Assembly: GCA_027021285.1 (NCBI GenBank)
Contig: JALUUP010000480.1
Location: 1-6,429, forward strand
Length of the DNA stretch: 6,429 bases
Reading direction: 5' to 3'
Origin: Bacteroidota bacterium
Lineage (GTDB): Bacteria; Bacteroidota; Ignavibacteria; SZUA-365; JAADGX01
Numbering within the stretch: position 1 is the stretch's first letter; every line of letters starts with the position of its first letter. This document shows positions 1 to 6,429 of the stretch, in pieces. Both the position numbers and the translations under genes were made by a program. Below the pieces are notes generated by a model. It saw nothing but the letters and a program-made list of their open reading frames with translations, was not told where the DNA came from and made no database searches.

Positions 1-320
1 TGACGAAAGAGGGAAACGTTGAAATCGGCGAGAACGCCGTTGCAAAGCGCAGCAGAGGGCACAATCAAACGGATATATGGAAATCTACGGAACACGGTCG
101 CATCAGGGGGTGAGCGGATTGTTGCTAGGAAATGTGATGAAAACGGCGTGGAGTCAAAGCGTATGGAAGAGGATGCCGACGATGGAGGACTTTTCTTCAC
201 GCGAATTCATGGTTGAAATAATAGAACACTCGGCAAAACGACTGTTTCACGAGTCGGGGTCAAACGATTAGATAGATTGCTACGAAGAATCCAATACTCA
301 CTGCTTTCGAGGGAATCGAT
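1..320. other. Upstream non-coding / leader region with no supported gene
   Basis: I find no gene here that I can defend. Frame 3 is open from the left edge to a TGA at 111-113 (36 codons) and could be the tail of an upstream gene, but its residues match nothing I recognise. Frame 1 is open from 4 to 216; a TTG at 19 has a GAGGG five bases upstream, yet the 65-residue product is low-complexity and charged and lacks the G/C third-position bias of the large gene. A perfect 5-bp hairpin, CGGCG-AGAA-CGCCG, lies at 26-39, and a weaker one, CGACT/AGTCG, at 239-256; neither is followed by a T-run. No clear -35/-10 pair stands out. The promoter and 5' leader of the gene starting at 321 most likely lie here (inference). 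Confidence 0.5.
309..313 (+). promoter_or_regulatory. Shine-Dalgarno site of the large exported protein gene
   Basis: GAGGG ends seven bases before the ATG at 321, a normal spacing. It supports that ATG as the start, and the start is also the first residue of a complete signal peptide (MKKS...). It indicates Shine-Dalgarno-led translation in this organism. Confidence 0.75.
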
Positions 321-3300
321 ATGAAAAAGTCTGTTACCGTCCAGATGCTGGTCGCCGTATGCGCGTTGTGTTTCCTCTCGTTGAACGCCTACTCCCAGGG
401 CGTCCTGATACCCACCGGGGAGGAACAGGGCGATTTCATGAAAGTGTACAAGTTCGTCTTGAGCAAAGCCTCCGTCGATTACCGTTTTACAAACGCGACA
501 ATGGACACGACCTTGTTTCCGAAGTGGGGCGAGTTCTCGATCTACTGGGTGAAGTCGGGACCGAACCAGGGGAGTTTCGTCTATCCGGACCGGCTTCCGT
601 ATTACTACTCGTCCATGACTTCCAGCCCTTATTCGAAGTACGACTGGCAGTCCGAGGATCACTACGCGATTTCCTTCAAGGCGTACTCGAAAGCGGTCGC
701 CATATTCAAGAGCAACATCCGGAGTAACAGGAACAGTATATCGTGGGAAGCGGTCTATTTCAAGAACATCTTTGAATCCTTCCTGTTGAATTATATCTAT
801 TACTATATCGACGAAAAGGATATCGATTCGACGGGGATCAACTGGGCCACCCAGCTCCTCATCATTCCCTCGTTCTCCGTACAGGGAACCGACTGGAGGG
901 CCAATATCGACAGCGTGTTCGCCTCCTCACCCCGGCTCAAGGAGAACCTGATAAAATTCCTCTCGCGCGGCGGTACGATCTACACGGAAGGCAACGCTGT
1001 GTACGTCGTGGAGAAACTGGGGCTTCTCGCACCCGGCGCAGTGGATTACAACCAGGGATTCACGTCGGATCCCGTTACGGGCAGTGTCGCGCTGGATGTT
1101 GCCGCTTCGGGGAATCCATTGAGTTTTACGCAGGACGCGGCGGGAAACACGATCTACGCGACCACCGTGCCGCGGGTAAACACCGGCGGCGCCGAGGTGA
1201 TTGCCCGCCTGCAAGGGACGGACGTTCCAGTGGTCTTCGTGCTCAAGGGAGCCTCCGCCTATAATGGACGAGTGATCTGCAACACCGCGCTTCCGGCAGT
1301 GGGTGGATCGAACAGCATCCAGTCGGGAAAGATGACGCCCGAGAGCCGCCAGGTCCAGTGGGTTTTGAACTCGATCATGTACGCGTTCGCACGGAGCGTC
1401 GACGTGACGCGCTCGGTCTATAACGACCTTCCCGACACGCTGACAGCGGGACGCAACGCGGTATCGTATGATCGCCGCGACACGCTCGAGATACGCGTCA
1501 AGGTCCGGAACCTCTCCTCCTCCACGGTGAACAACGTTGAAATCAAGGAATACATACGCGGATACTTCACCTTCGTCGATGTCAAAACCACGGGCGTCAC
1601 GAGCAGCTACAAGAAGCCGTACCTTAAACTGTCCGGCATATCCATCCCCGCCCACTCGGAAAAAGTCATCGTTTACAGGATCGCCACGCCCGCGCCCGAT
1701 GATCCCATACATGAAAAAGTGAACAAGTACATTTCCTGGAAGACCTACATGTACGCGTCGATATCCATTACCTCGTACACGGATGACGAGGGATTCACGA
1801 CGTACAGGAAGTACCGGAACTACGTGGACATCATGTTCTCCGCGCGGATCGTGGCCGACACCGACCTGAACTGGAAGAACTTCCTGGGACTGTACTATCA
1901 GCCGTTCAAGGTCTTCATGATCATGGAAAACAAGGAACGGACCTCCGCGATGGGGACGAAATACGTCCAGTACATCCCGAAGGACATCCCGTTCTACTGG
2001 ACGGATAAGTCGCTGAATATCCCGATCCTGAAAACGCCCGGCGGCAAGTACGTCGATGTTCTCCGGGGAAGCACGGACGAGAACAATCCCGAATACGACA
2101 TGGATCACGACGGCCATCCAGACGCGTGGCTCGATACGGCATCGATCTATCCGAAGAATTACACCATCGAGGAAACCTCGGTGTACTGGTTGAATCCCTG
2201 GGAGCATTTGCGGAGCGGCAATACGACGTATTACGAAGACATCGATCACGATGGAAAACGCGCGCAAGATCTGGACGGGGATGGTGTTGTTGACGTGGAA
2301 GAACCCGGCGACAAGATACGCGTGTGGAAAGTTACGTGGGATGTCGGGAAAGTCGGCGGCTACCAGTTCTTCGACCCGTACTGCTACTACGAGATTTGGG
2401 TCGATCCGCCCGACCTGGTGCCGATGTCCGCCGGTGTCGGCAGGGCATACGGGAAACTGGACAAGGACGTTGGTGGAATGTTTTATCCCTATTCACCAGA
2501 TCTGAATAATCCAGACCTCACCGATACGTCGTGGACGCACTGGATGGAGCGCGACAAGAACGGGAACATCATCTGGAAGCAGCTCATCTACCAGAAGATC
2601 CATAACTACGAAGGGTTCACGTTTATCGACACCGCGAAATCCAACTACAAGCTGAAACCCACGGATCGATGCGCTGGCACCGTTCCCCAGCCGCACAGGG
2701 AATTCATCGCGGTCCTCTCGCTGGGCGGTGAAGAGATCGACATGAACAATCCCACGCCGAAGAAATCGCTCTATTCAAACATCGAGTACACGACGATTTT
2801 CAACGAGAAGCGGAACACGCCCATCCGGACGACCTACACGTATTACGCTCCTTTGCCGAATCCCTTGCAGTTCGAATACCTGAGCAACAACTTCCTCATC
2901 ACCGACGCCGCCGATGAAAACGTGCTGCAATTCCTGCCCGCCCGCGGCAAGGCGAACCTGACGTTCGAGATCGACGCGTCAACGGAGTACACCTACTACT
3001 GGATCAGGAACGTCGGGTATGACGTGGATTACAACGATCCCTCGTTTGCGCAGGAGGGTGTCGATGAATTGGGAGACGGCGTCTTCGGCTACATGATGTA
3101 CGACATTCCCAAAGGAATGGGCGGGTACAAGATCACCCTCCCGAAGAAGCCGGACGGAAGTTACGACATTGACAAAATCGTACAGGTGGACGGCCACTCG
3201 TACCGGAAGTGGATCGACAATCCCAACACGCGGGATTCCGTGATCATCCTGGAGGATCCGTTCACGTACCACGTGTTTATTCCACAGGTGTTGATTCCCC

Positions 3301-5924
3301 CGGCGCTCGATGACGACAACTCCGACGGCATCGACGACTGGATCGATGACCGCGGAGATCGCTTCATGTCGAAGACCGGGTTCCTGCACGACGCGTTCAT
3401 GCTCGGCAACGGGGAGGACCACCTGGATTACCCGAAGGAGCCGTTCAAGGATGATATTTACGGCTGGGTTACGAAAGGATGGTACGGCGGAGAAGACGGC
3501 ACGTACGGGGATGATTACTTCGAGAAGCTTGGGAAAACGCATTTCACGATCAAGGCGCAGTACCAGGGCCTGGGCCGGGAAGGCTCCGTCGATATCAGCA
3601 AGGGCGGCTGGCTCGTCGTTGAGGAAATCTTCGGCGGATCGCCCTGGGTCATTTTCTCTCATTCGCTCTCGGGCTACGCGGAAGGCGTGAATTATTCGCT
3701 GACCTCCAGCGTGAACCCGACCGTGGCGCGATACGGCCTGGATACGGTGTACGTCAAGCACGTCGTCAGGGATATCGGCGAACCTCATTCCTTTGACATC
3801 AACTTCGATCCATACCGCGTTTCGTACGGCTATGGAGACATGACAATAACGACGTTCGCCGGGGGAAGGGACCCGTGCAGCCTGATCGATCCGGAAGTCC
3901 GTCTCTCGACGATCATCGATCCCACGTTTGATAGAAAACAACTCACGCTTGTCCCGCACGCGGACACGACGAATCCCGACCTGAAGGGGTATCCGAAAAC
4001 CGTGACGGGGAACTTCATCGAGGTGCTTGTCGAGGTGTCGAACGGGACGGATTACAACTGGGTCAATTCGACCGTCACGCCGGTCATTCCCAAGGAGCTC
4101 GGAAATACGAAACTGGTGATGAGCTACGTCGCGTACCCGCGGCCGCTCGTGCCGGCCAAGGTGGATCCGGCGACGGGCAAAGTGATTCACAAGGGCGATG
4201 ACCTTGGCACGTTCACGACGGGGTGGAGATTCAACCAGCCGGAAGGCGAAGTCCTGGTCAAGATGGGGAACACGCTGAACCTGTTGCAGCCTACCCGACG
4301 GGCGTATTTCGTCTTCCTGTTCTCCGTTGACGAGTACTTGCCGAAGGGAATCTACGGCATAAACTTCTCGATATCCGGCGACATGAGAATGCACAACGGG
4401 GCGTTTATTGACAACATCGACGTTGGAGTGCCTCCGTGCATGTTCAGCATTTCCACGCGCGATGCGAAAGGCAACGTCGTGGAGTACCAGAAGCTGGTGA
4501 TCGGTCAGGGAGACCTGCAAAGCATCGACACGAGGATGGTGTCGCCGAATTTCAAAGGCCTGGGCAACGTGCGCTGGTCCCCGAAGGACATTAATTATAC
4601 CAGCTTCGATACGCTGGCCAACACGCTGACCGCCGTGTACGACCCGGCGACGGGCGTCGAAACGATAGACCTGTCTCCCTTCCGGAAATTCCCCACTGTT
4701 GATCTCAACAGGTTGTACCTGCTCGAAAAGGGACAGGTGACAAGCTTCTATGCAACTGAGAAGATCACTCTCACGAAGGATGAGAACCTGAACTACACTT
4801 ATGATCCTTTCGGCTCCTTCACGAAGTCGCAGAAGGCCCTGTCGATTTCCACGGTCGGCCCGAAAGTGATCCTGTTTAAAAAGGTTGTTGACGTCAACGG
4901 GCAGACGTTTGCTCTCGGCAATATCCCGGAATTCTCGCCCGGCGAGGAGAAGGACATCAACGTTATGTTCGAAGTCTCCAACCAGGGCAATTCCATCGCG
5001 GACAACGTCGTTCTGGATATCGATTGCGGGCCGTACTTCTACCCGATCGCGGAAAAGCTGCCATCGAATACCCGGTTGAAGAAGAAAGCCGTCGAGGTGT
5101 CTTACGGTTCCATGCTGCCGGGCGAAACGCGGCGGGTGTACGTGCACTTCGGCGTTCGTGACGCCGCCTGCCGGGTCGTGTACGACACCGCCTCGGTAGT
5201 GAGCCAGATGGAAGCCGCGTATGACGGAACGTTCTCGAAGGCCGGGAAGAGCGAGAACGCCAGGTTCACCGTGCCGGATTACGAAATGCTGTATCTGCTC
5301 GCGTACGATTTCCAGTTGGAAAAACTCACCGGTTCACAGGAGGAAGTTCGACGCGGACAAACCATTACGCTGAGCGCGAAGTGCGCCAACGGCATTGTTC
5401 CGGCAGCCGGCGTTCCGGTTGCCTTCTACGTCGTTATCGACAACAGGGATACGGTCTTGATCGGCGAGAGAACGTTGTCGTCGTTCAATGCTTTCGACAA
5501 GGCGATCGTGGCAATGGATTACACGATCCCCGACACCGCGAGCTACGTGGAATTCTTTGCGAAGATCGATCCCGGCAACCGCTACGGCGAATTCTGCGAG
5601 TACAACAACGTCGCTTCGGTGCAAATGCCATTGCTCGGTCTGGACTGGATGCTGGATGTGGTGAATTATCCGAACCCGGTCACGAACGAAACGCGGATTT
5701 CGTACCTGCTTCCACGCGATGTCAAGGCGTTGAAACTCTATATCTACTCTCTCGATTCGAAGGAAATCGAAGTGTACGAGAATCTTCCCGGTTCGATGGG
5801 CAGGCACAGCATCACGTGGTACGTTCCGAACGCCGCGACGGGAACGTATTTTTACCGCTTCGAAGGCTTCGACAACATGGGCAAGAGGCGGAGATACATC
5901 GGAAAGATGACAATCGTGAAATAG
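321..5924 (+). CDS. Giant secreted multidomain protein with C-terminal T9SS/FlgD-like sorting domain
   Basis: This 1867-residue exported protein has no function I can assign. A signal peptide covers residues 1-25: KK, hydrophobic core, likely cleavage at AYS|QG, and no lipobox. Residues 27-170 are rich in Tyr/Trp. Residues about 150-360 look like a glutamine-amidotransferase/ThuA-like fold: strand LLIIPS (179-184), helix plus FLSRGGTIYTEG (213-224), NGRVICN (315-321), closing QWVLNSIMYA (346-355). No catalytic triad is evident. A DUF11-like beta domain spans about 385-470 (RVKVRNLS at 392-399). Asp-rich calcium-loop motifs sit at 593-601, 640-658 and 998-1006. Residues 660-1230 are otherwise unrecognised. 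DUF11/Ig-like stretches follow at about 1232-1340 and 1516-1640 (FEVSNQGN at 1550-1557). A CARDB-like domain is at 1674-1770 (CEYNN at 1759-1763). The end, 1777-1867, is a sorting domain: NYPNP at 1782-1786, LKLYIYSLDSKE at 1804-1815, GTYFYRF at 1841-1847, and a final Lys. Such tails direct type IX secretion and surface attachment in FCB bacteria; related FlgD-like tails occur in phyla where the route is unproven. Likely a surface or extracellular structural or binding protein (inference). The reading frame is intact. Confidence 0.93.
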   Translation: MKKSVTVQMLVAVCALCFLSLNAYSQGVLIPTGEEQGDFMKVYKFVLSKASVDYRFTNATMDTTLFPKWGEFSIYWVKSGPNQGSFVYPDRLPYYYSSMTSSPYSKYDWQSEDHYAISFKAYSKAVAIFKSNIRSNRNSISWEAVYFKNIFESFLLNYIYYYIDEKDIDSTGINWATQLLIIPSFSVQGTDWRANIDSVFASSPRLKENLIKFLSRGGTIYTEGNAVYVVEKLGLLAPGAVDYNQGFTSDPVTGSVALDVAASGNPLSFTQDAAGNTIYATTVPRVNTGGAEVIARLQGTDVPVVFVLKGASAYNGRVICNTALPAVGGSNSIQSGKMTPESRQVQWVLNSIMYAFARSVDVTRSVYNDLPDTLTAGRNAVSYDRRDTLEIRVKVRNLSSSTVNNVEIKEYIRGYFTFVDVKTTGVTSSYKKPYLKLSGISIPAHSEKVIVYRIATPAPDDPIHEKVNKYISWKTYMYASISITSYTDDEGFTTYRKYRNYVDIMFSARIVADTDLNWKNFLGLYYQPFKVFMIMENKERTSAMGTKYVQYIPKDIPFYWTDKSLNIPILKTPGGKYVDVLRGSTDENNPEYDMDHDGHPDAWLDTASIYPKNYTIEETSVYWLNPWEHLRSGNTTYYEDIDHDGKRAQDLDGDGVVDVEEPGDKIRVWKVTWDVGKVGGYQFFDPYCYYEIWVDPPDLVPMSAGVGRAYGKLDKDVGGMFYPYSPDLNNPDLTDTSWTHWMERDKNGNIIWKQLIYQKIHNYEGFTFIDTAKSNYKLKPTDRCAGTVPQPHREFIAVLSLGGEEIDMNNPTPKKSLYSNIEYTTIFNEKRNTPIRTTYTYYAPLPNPLQFEYLSNNFLITDAADENVLQFLPARGKANLTFEIDASTEYTYYWIRNVGYDVDYNDPSFAQEGVDELGDGVFGYMMYDIPKGMGGYKITLPKKPDGSYDIDKIVQVDGHSYRKWIDNPNTRDSVIILEDPFTYHVFIPQVLIPPALDDDNSDGIDDWIDDRGDRFMSKTGFLHDAFMLGNGEDHLDYPKEPFKDDIYGWVTKGWYGGEDGTYGDDYFEKLGKTHFTIKAQYQGLGREGSVDISKGGWLVVEEIFGGSPWVIFSHSLSGYAEGVNYSLTSSVNPTVARYGLDTVYVKHVVRDIGEPHSFDINFDPYRVSYGYGDMTITTFAGGRDPCSLIDPEVRLSTIIDPTFDRKQLTLVPHADTTNPDLKGYPKTVTGNFIEVLVEVSNGTDYNWVNSTVTPVIPKELGNTKLVMSYVAYPRPLVPAKVDPATGKVIHKGDDLGTFTTGWRFNQPEGEVLVKMGNTLNLLQPTRRAYFVFLFSVDEYLPKGIYGINFSISGDMRMHNGAFIDNIDVGVPPCMFSISTRDAKGNVVEYQKLVIGQGDLQSIDTRMVSPNFKGLGNVRWSPKDINYTSFDTLANTLTAVYDPATGVETIDLSPFRKFPTVDLNRLYLLEKGQVTSFYATEKITLTKDENLNYTYDPFGSFTKSQKALSISTVGPKVILFKKVVDVNGQTFALGNIPEFSPGEEKDINVMFEVSNQGNSIADNVVLDIDCGPYFYPIAEKLPSNTRLKKKAVEVSYGSMLPGETRRVYVHFGVRDAACRVVYDTASVVSQMEAAYDGTFSKAGKSENARFTVPDYEMLYLLAYDFQLEKLTGSQEEVRRGQTITLSAKCANGIVPAAGVPVAFYVVIDNRDTVLIGERTLSSFNAFDKAIVAMDYTIPDTASYVEFFAKIDPGNRYGEFCEYNNVASVQMPLLGLDWMLDVVNYPNPVTNETRISYLLPRDVKALKLYIYSLDSKEIEVYENLPGSMGRHSITWYVPNAATGTYFYRFEGFDNMGKRRRYIGKMTIVK
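5649..5924 (+). other. C-terminal sorting domain (T9SS type A / FlgD-like) within the large CDS
   Basis: The last 91 residues (1777-1867) form a compact beta domain. It opens with VVNYPNP, continues with an ISYLLP strand and an LYIYSLDSKEIE strand, has SITWYVPNAATGTYFYRF, and ends in GKMTIVK. The PNP opening, the Gly-x-Tyr-x-Tyr strand and the closing basic residue are the hallmarks of the type IX secretion C-terminal target domain and of the related FlgD Ig-like family. In family members with a working type IX system, this part is recognised at the outer membrane and removed on secretion. Its intact position at the very end of the protein supports a complete gene and the assigned stop. Confidence 0.85.
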
Positions 5925-5982
5925 AATCCATTGATCATTTGAACTATAGAAGAGCCTTTCGTTCAATATCCCGCGCGTGAAA

Positions 5983-6020
5983 TGGTTCCTGGGAGTGCTC
6001 GATTGCAGCCCGGGGAACCG
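5983..6020 (+). other. Intergenic hairpin 1
   Basis: The arm 5983-5993 (TGGTTCCTGGG) pairs with 6009-6020 (CCCGGGGAACCG). This gives 9 Watson-Crick pairs plus two G-T wobbles, with one bulged G at 6012 or 6013. The 15-base loop contains a nested TGC/GCA pairing (5996-5998 with 6005-6007). No T-run follows, so it is not a standard intrinsic terminator. It abuts hairpin 2 directly, which would allow coaxial stacking in RNA. Confidence 0.55.
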
Positions 6021-6067
6021 CGCGTGTCCGCTGACGGGTGTTTCGCTGCTCCGTCGGCGAGCACGTG
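6021..6067 (+). other. Intergenic hairpin 2 (long stem)
   Basis: The inner arms 6029-6037 (CGCTGACGG) and 6051-6059 (CCGTCGGCG) form nine consecutive pairs, one of them G-T, around a 13-base loop. After one C-A mismatch (6028/6060), the stem continues outward for seven more pairs between 6021-6027 and 6061-6067. The total is about 16 pairs, the strongest hairpin in the window. It is followed by ATGTTTAC, which is not a convincing U-tract. It may end or protect the 3' end of the large transcript, or form part of the leader of the porin gene. The complement would fold equally well apart from the wobbles, so strand is inferred from gene direction. Confidence 0.6.
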
Positions 6068-6081
6068 ATGTTTACTTCCGG

Positions 6082-6115
6082 CGCGTGGAACGCGAGGCTT
6101 TTTCTCGTTTCGCGT
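6082..6115 (+). promoter_or_regulatory. Two mutually exclusive hairpins before the porin gene
   Basis: ACGCG at 6090-6094 can pair upstream with CGCGT at 6082-6086, leaving a tight 3-base loop. It can also pair downstream in an 8-pair stem, ACGCGAGG (6090-6097) with TTTCGCGT (6108-6115), around a 10-base loop. Both cannot form at once. This is the geometry of a conformational switch, but the arms are short and no ligand-binding core is recognised. The downstream arm ends 42 bases before the Shine-Dalgarno site, so neither form hides that site directly. A regulatory role is inference. Confidence 0.35.
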
Positions 6116-6131
6116 AAGCAAGAAACCATCG

Positions 6132-6160
6132 AATAAACAACAACCATCCAATCAACAAAA
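6132..6160 (+). promoter_or_regulatory. G-free A/C-rich unstructured leader before the porin start
   Basis: These 29 bases contain no G and few T, built from AAC/CAA-like units. With no G they can hardly fold on themselves, in sharp contrast to the hairpin-rich stretch just upstream. Such single-stranded A-rich leaders are known to help 30S ribosome and S1 binding. Here it probably keeps the ribosome binding site open and supports strong expression of the porin (inference). Confidence 0.4.
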
Positions 6161-6164
6161 GGAG
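6158..6164 (+). promoter_or_regulatory. Strong Shine-Dalgarno site of the porin gene
   Basis: AAAGGAG lies five bases before the ATG at 6170. It is close to the ideal anti-Shine-Dalgarno match and fixes the start. It is a better match than the GAGGG in front of the large gene. Confidence 0.85.
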
Positions 6165-6169
6165 AAAGA

Positions 6170-6429
6170 ATGAGAAGGTTTTCCATCATTGGACTGATCG
6201 TACTCATCGGTTTTACAATAGATCTTTTCGGTCAGGAAAAAAGCAGGTTTGATCTTTCCGGGCAGGTTCGCCACCGGTTCGAGATGAGTGATAGAAGCTT
6301 CGGCGCGGAGAACGAACCCAACAATTACAACTTGCTGCGTTCGAGGTTGAATGTAACGTTGACTCCTATGCGCGACGTCGAGGCGTTTTTTCAGGTCCAG
6401 GATTCCAGGAGATTCGGTGAAGAAACCAG
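6170..6429 (+). CDS. Probable alginate-export-family outer-membrane porin, N-terminal part only
   Basis: The first 86 complete codons are present; the gene runs off the right edge. Residues 1-21 are a signal peptide: MRRF, then a hydrophobic IIGLIVLIGF core, with likely cleavage LFG|Q. The mature start has alternating-residue beta strands typical of an outer-membrane barrel: FDLSGQVRHRFEM (27-39), then NLLRSRLNVTLTP (54-66) and VEAFFQVQDSRRFGEE (70-85). The pattern LLRxRL...TP...AFxQxQDSRxFGEE is what I know from alginate-export (AlgE-like) domain proteins, in which an 18-strand barrel passes polyanionic or other solutes across the outer membrane. The true substrate in this lineage is unknown, and the name should not be read as proof of alginate production. 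It lies 245 bases after the large secreted protein on the same strand, with its own leader and ribosome site, so it may be a separate transcript. Only the family-level call is made. Confidence 0.75.
   Translation, partial: MRRFSIIGLIVLIGFTIDLFGQEKSRFDLSGQVRHRFEMSDRSFGAENEPNNYNLLRSRLNVTLTPMRDVEAFFQVQDSRRFGEET

Noticed and set aside
19..216. Possible 65-codon gene starting at TTG with GAGGG five bases upstream
   Set aside because: The composition is low-complexity and charged, no family is recognised, third positions lack the bias of the real genes, and the start is a rare one. Kept only as a note in the 1-320 entry.
213..280. Promoter for the large gene (TTGAAA at 213, TAGATA/TAGATTGC near 269-280)
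   Set aside because: The spacings do not fit either a sigma-70 pair or the Bacteroidetes TTTG/TAnnTTTG pair.
321..400. Lipoprotein signal peptide because of Cys14 and Cys17
   Set aside because: Neither Cys is preceded by a lipobox; both lie inside the hydrophobic core, and the AYS|Q site fits ordinary signal peptidase I.
927..2267. Open reading frame of 446 codons on the - strand
   Set aside because: Same cause and same Arg/Val-rich composition; it lies wholly within the intact + strand gene and shows no recognisable motif.
2979..5147. Open reading frame of 722 codons on the - strand opposite the large gene
   Set aside because: Its product is an Arg/Val/His-rich shadow with no signal peptide, domain or family likeness, while the + strand frame has clear domains at both ends. 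Long antisense frames follow from the G/C-rich third positions of the true gene.
321..5924. Multihaem cytochrome, suggested by the setting of a large exported protein beside a porin
   Set aside because: No CxxCH haem-binding motif occurs anywhere in the protein.
5334..5980. Overlapping frames on both strands at the 3' end of the large gene (5334-5966 minus, 5381-5980 plus)
   Set aside because: Both overlap the well-supported CARDB-like and sorting domains and have Arg-rich shadow compositions.
5925..6115. Intrinsic (Rho-independent) terminator after the large gene
   Set aside because: Strong hairpins exist, but none is followed by a run of T on the + strand; the T-run at 6099-6103 lies in a loop instead. 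Termination here may be Rho-dependent or absent.
5944..6207. Open reading frames on the - strand across the intergenic hairpins
   Set aside because: Products are shadow-like with no motif, and the frames overlap the signal peptide of the porin on the other strand.
1..6429. CRISPR array, tRNA, rRNA or insertion sequence
   Set aside because: No regularly spaced repeats, cloverleaf, conserved rRNA segments, transposase or terminal inverted repeats were seen.

Overview
The window carries one very large gene, one partial gene and two non-coding stretches, all read on the + strand. The style fits a Gram-negative bacterium of the Fibrobacterota-Chlorobiota-Bacteroidota (FCB) group or a related candidate phylum. 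The large gene ends in a NYPNP...GTYFYR...K type secretion/sorting domain, common in the FCB group and its neighbours. The second gene starts like an outer-membrane porin. Both genes have purine-rich Shine-Dalgarno sites, and third codon positions are mostly G or C. This fits lineages such as Ignavibacteria/Chlorobi or candidate phyla better than classic Bacteroidetes, which usually lack strong Shine-Dalgarno sites. The phylum is an inference; no marker gene is present.

Layout: positions 1-320 hold no convincing gene and are treated as the upstream/leader region, with one small perfect hairpin at 26-39. Positions 321-5924 encode an 1867-residue exported protein. In order it has a signal peptide, an aromatic-rich N-terminal region, a glutamine-amidotransferase-like fold, a DUF11-type beta domain, two clusters of Asp-rich calcium-loop motifs, a long unrecognised middle, further Ig-like/DUF11-like domains, a CARDB-like domain and the C-terminal sorting domain. 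Positions 5925-6169 are a 245-base intergenic region that is unusually rich in potential RNA hairpins. It ends in a G-free A/C-rich stretch just before a strong ribosome binding site. Positions 6170-6429 hold the first 86 codons of a probable alginate-export-family (AlgE-like) beta-barrel porin, cut by the window edge.

Taken together, the window reads as a cell-envelope locus: a giant secreted or surface-anchored multidomain protein followed by an outer-membrane channel. Whether the two work together cannot be decided from sequence alone. The points most worth a second look are the domain architecture of the giant protein and the structured intergenic RNA, which contains competing CGCGT/ACGCG pairings ahead of the porin.
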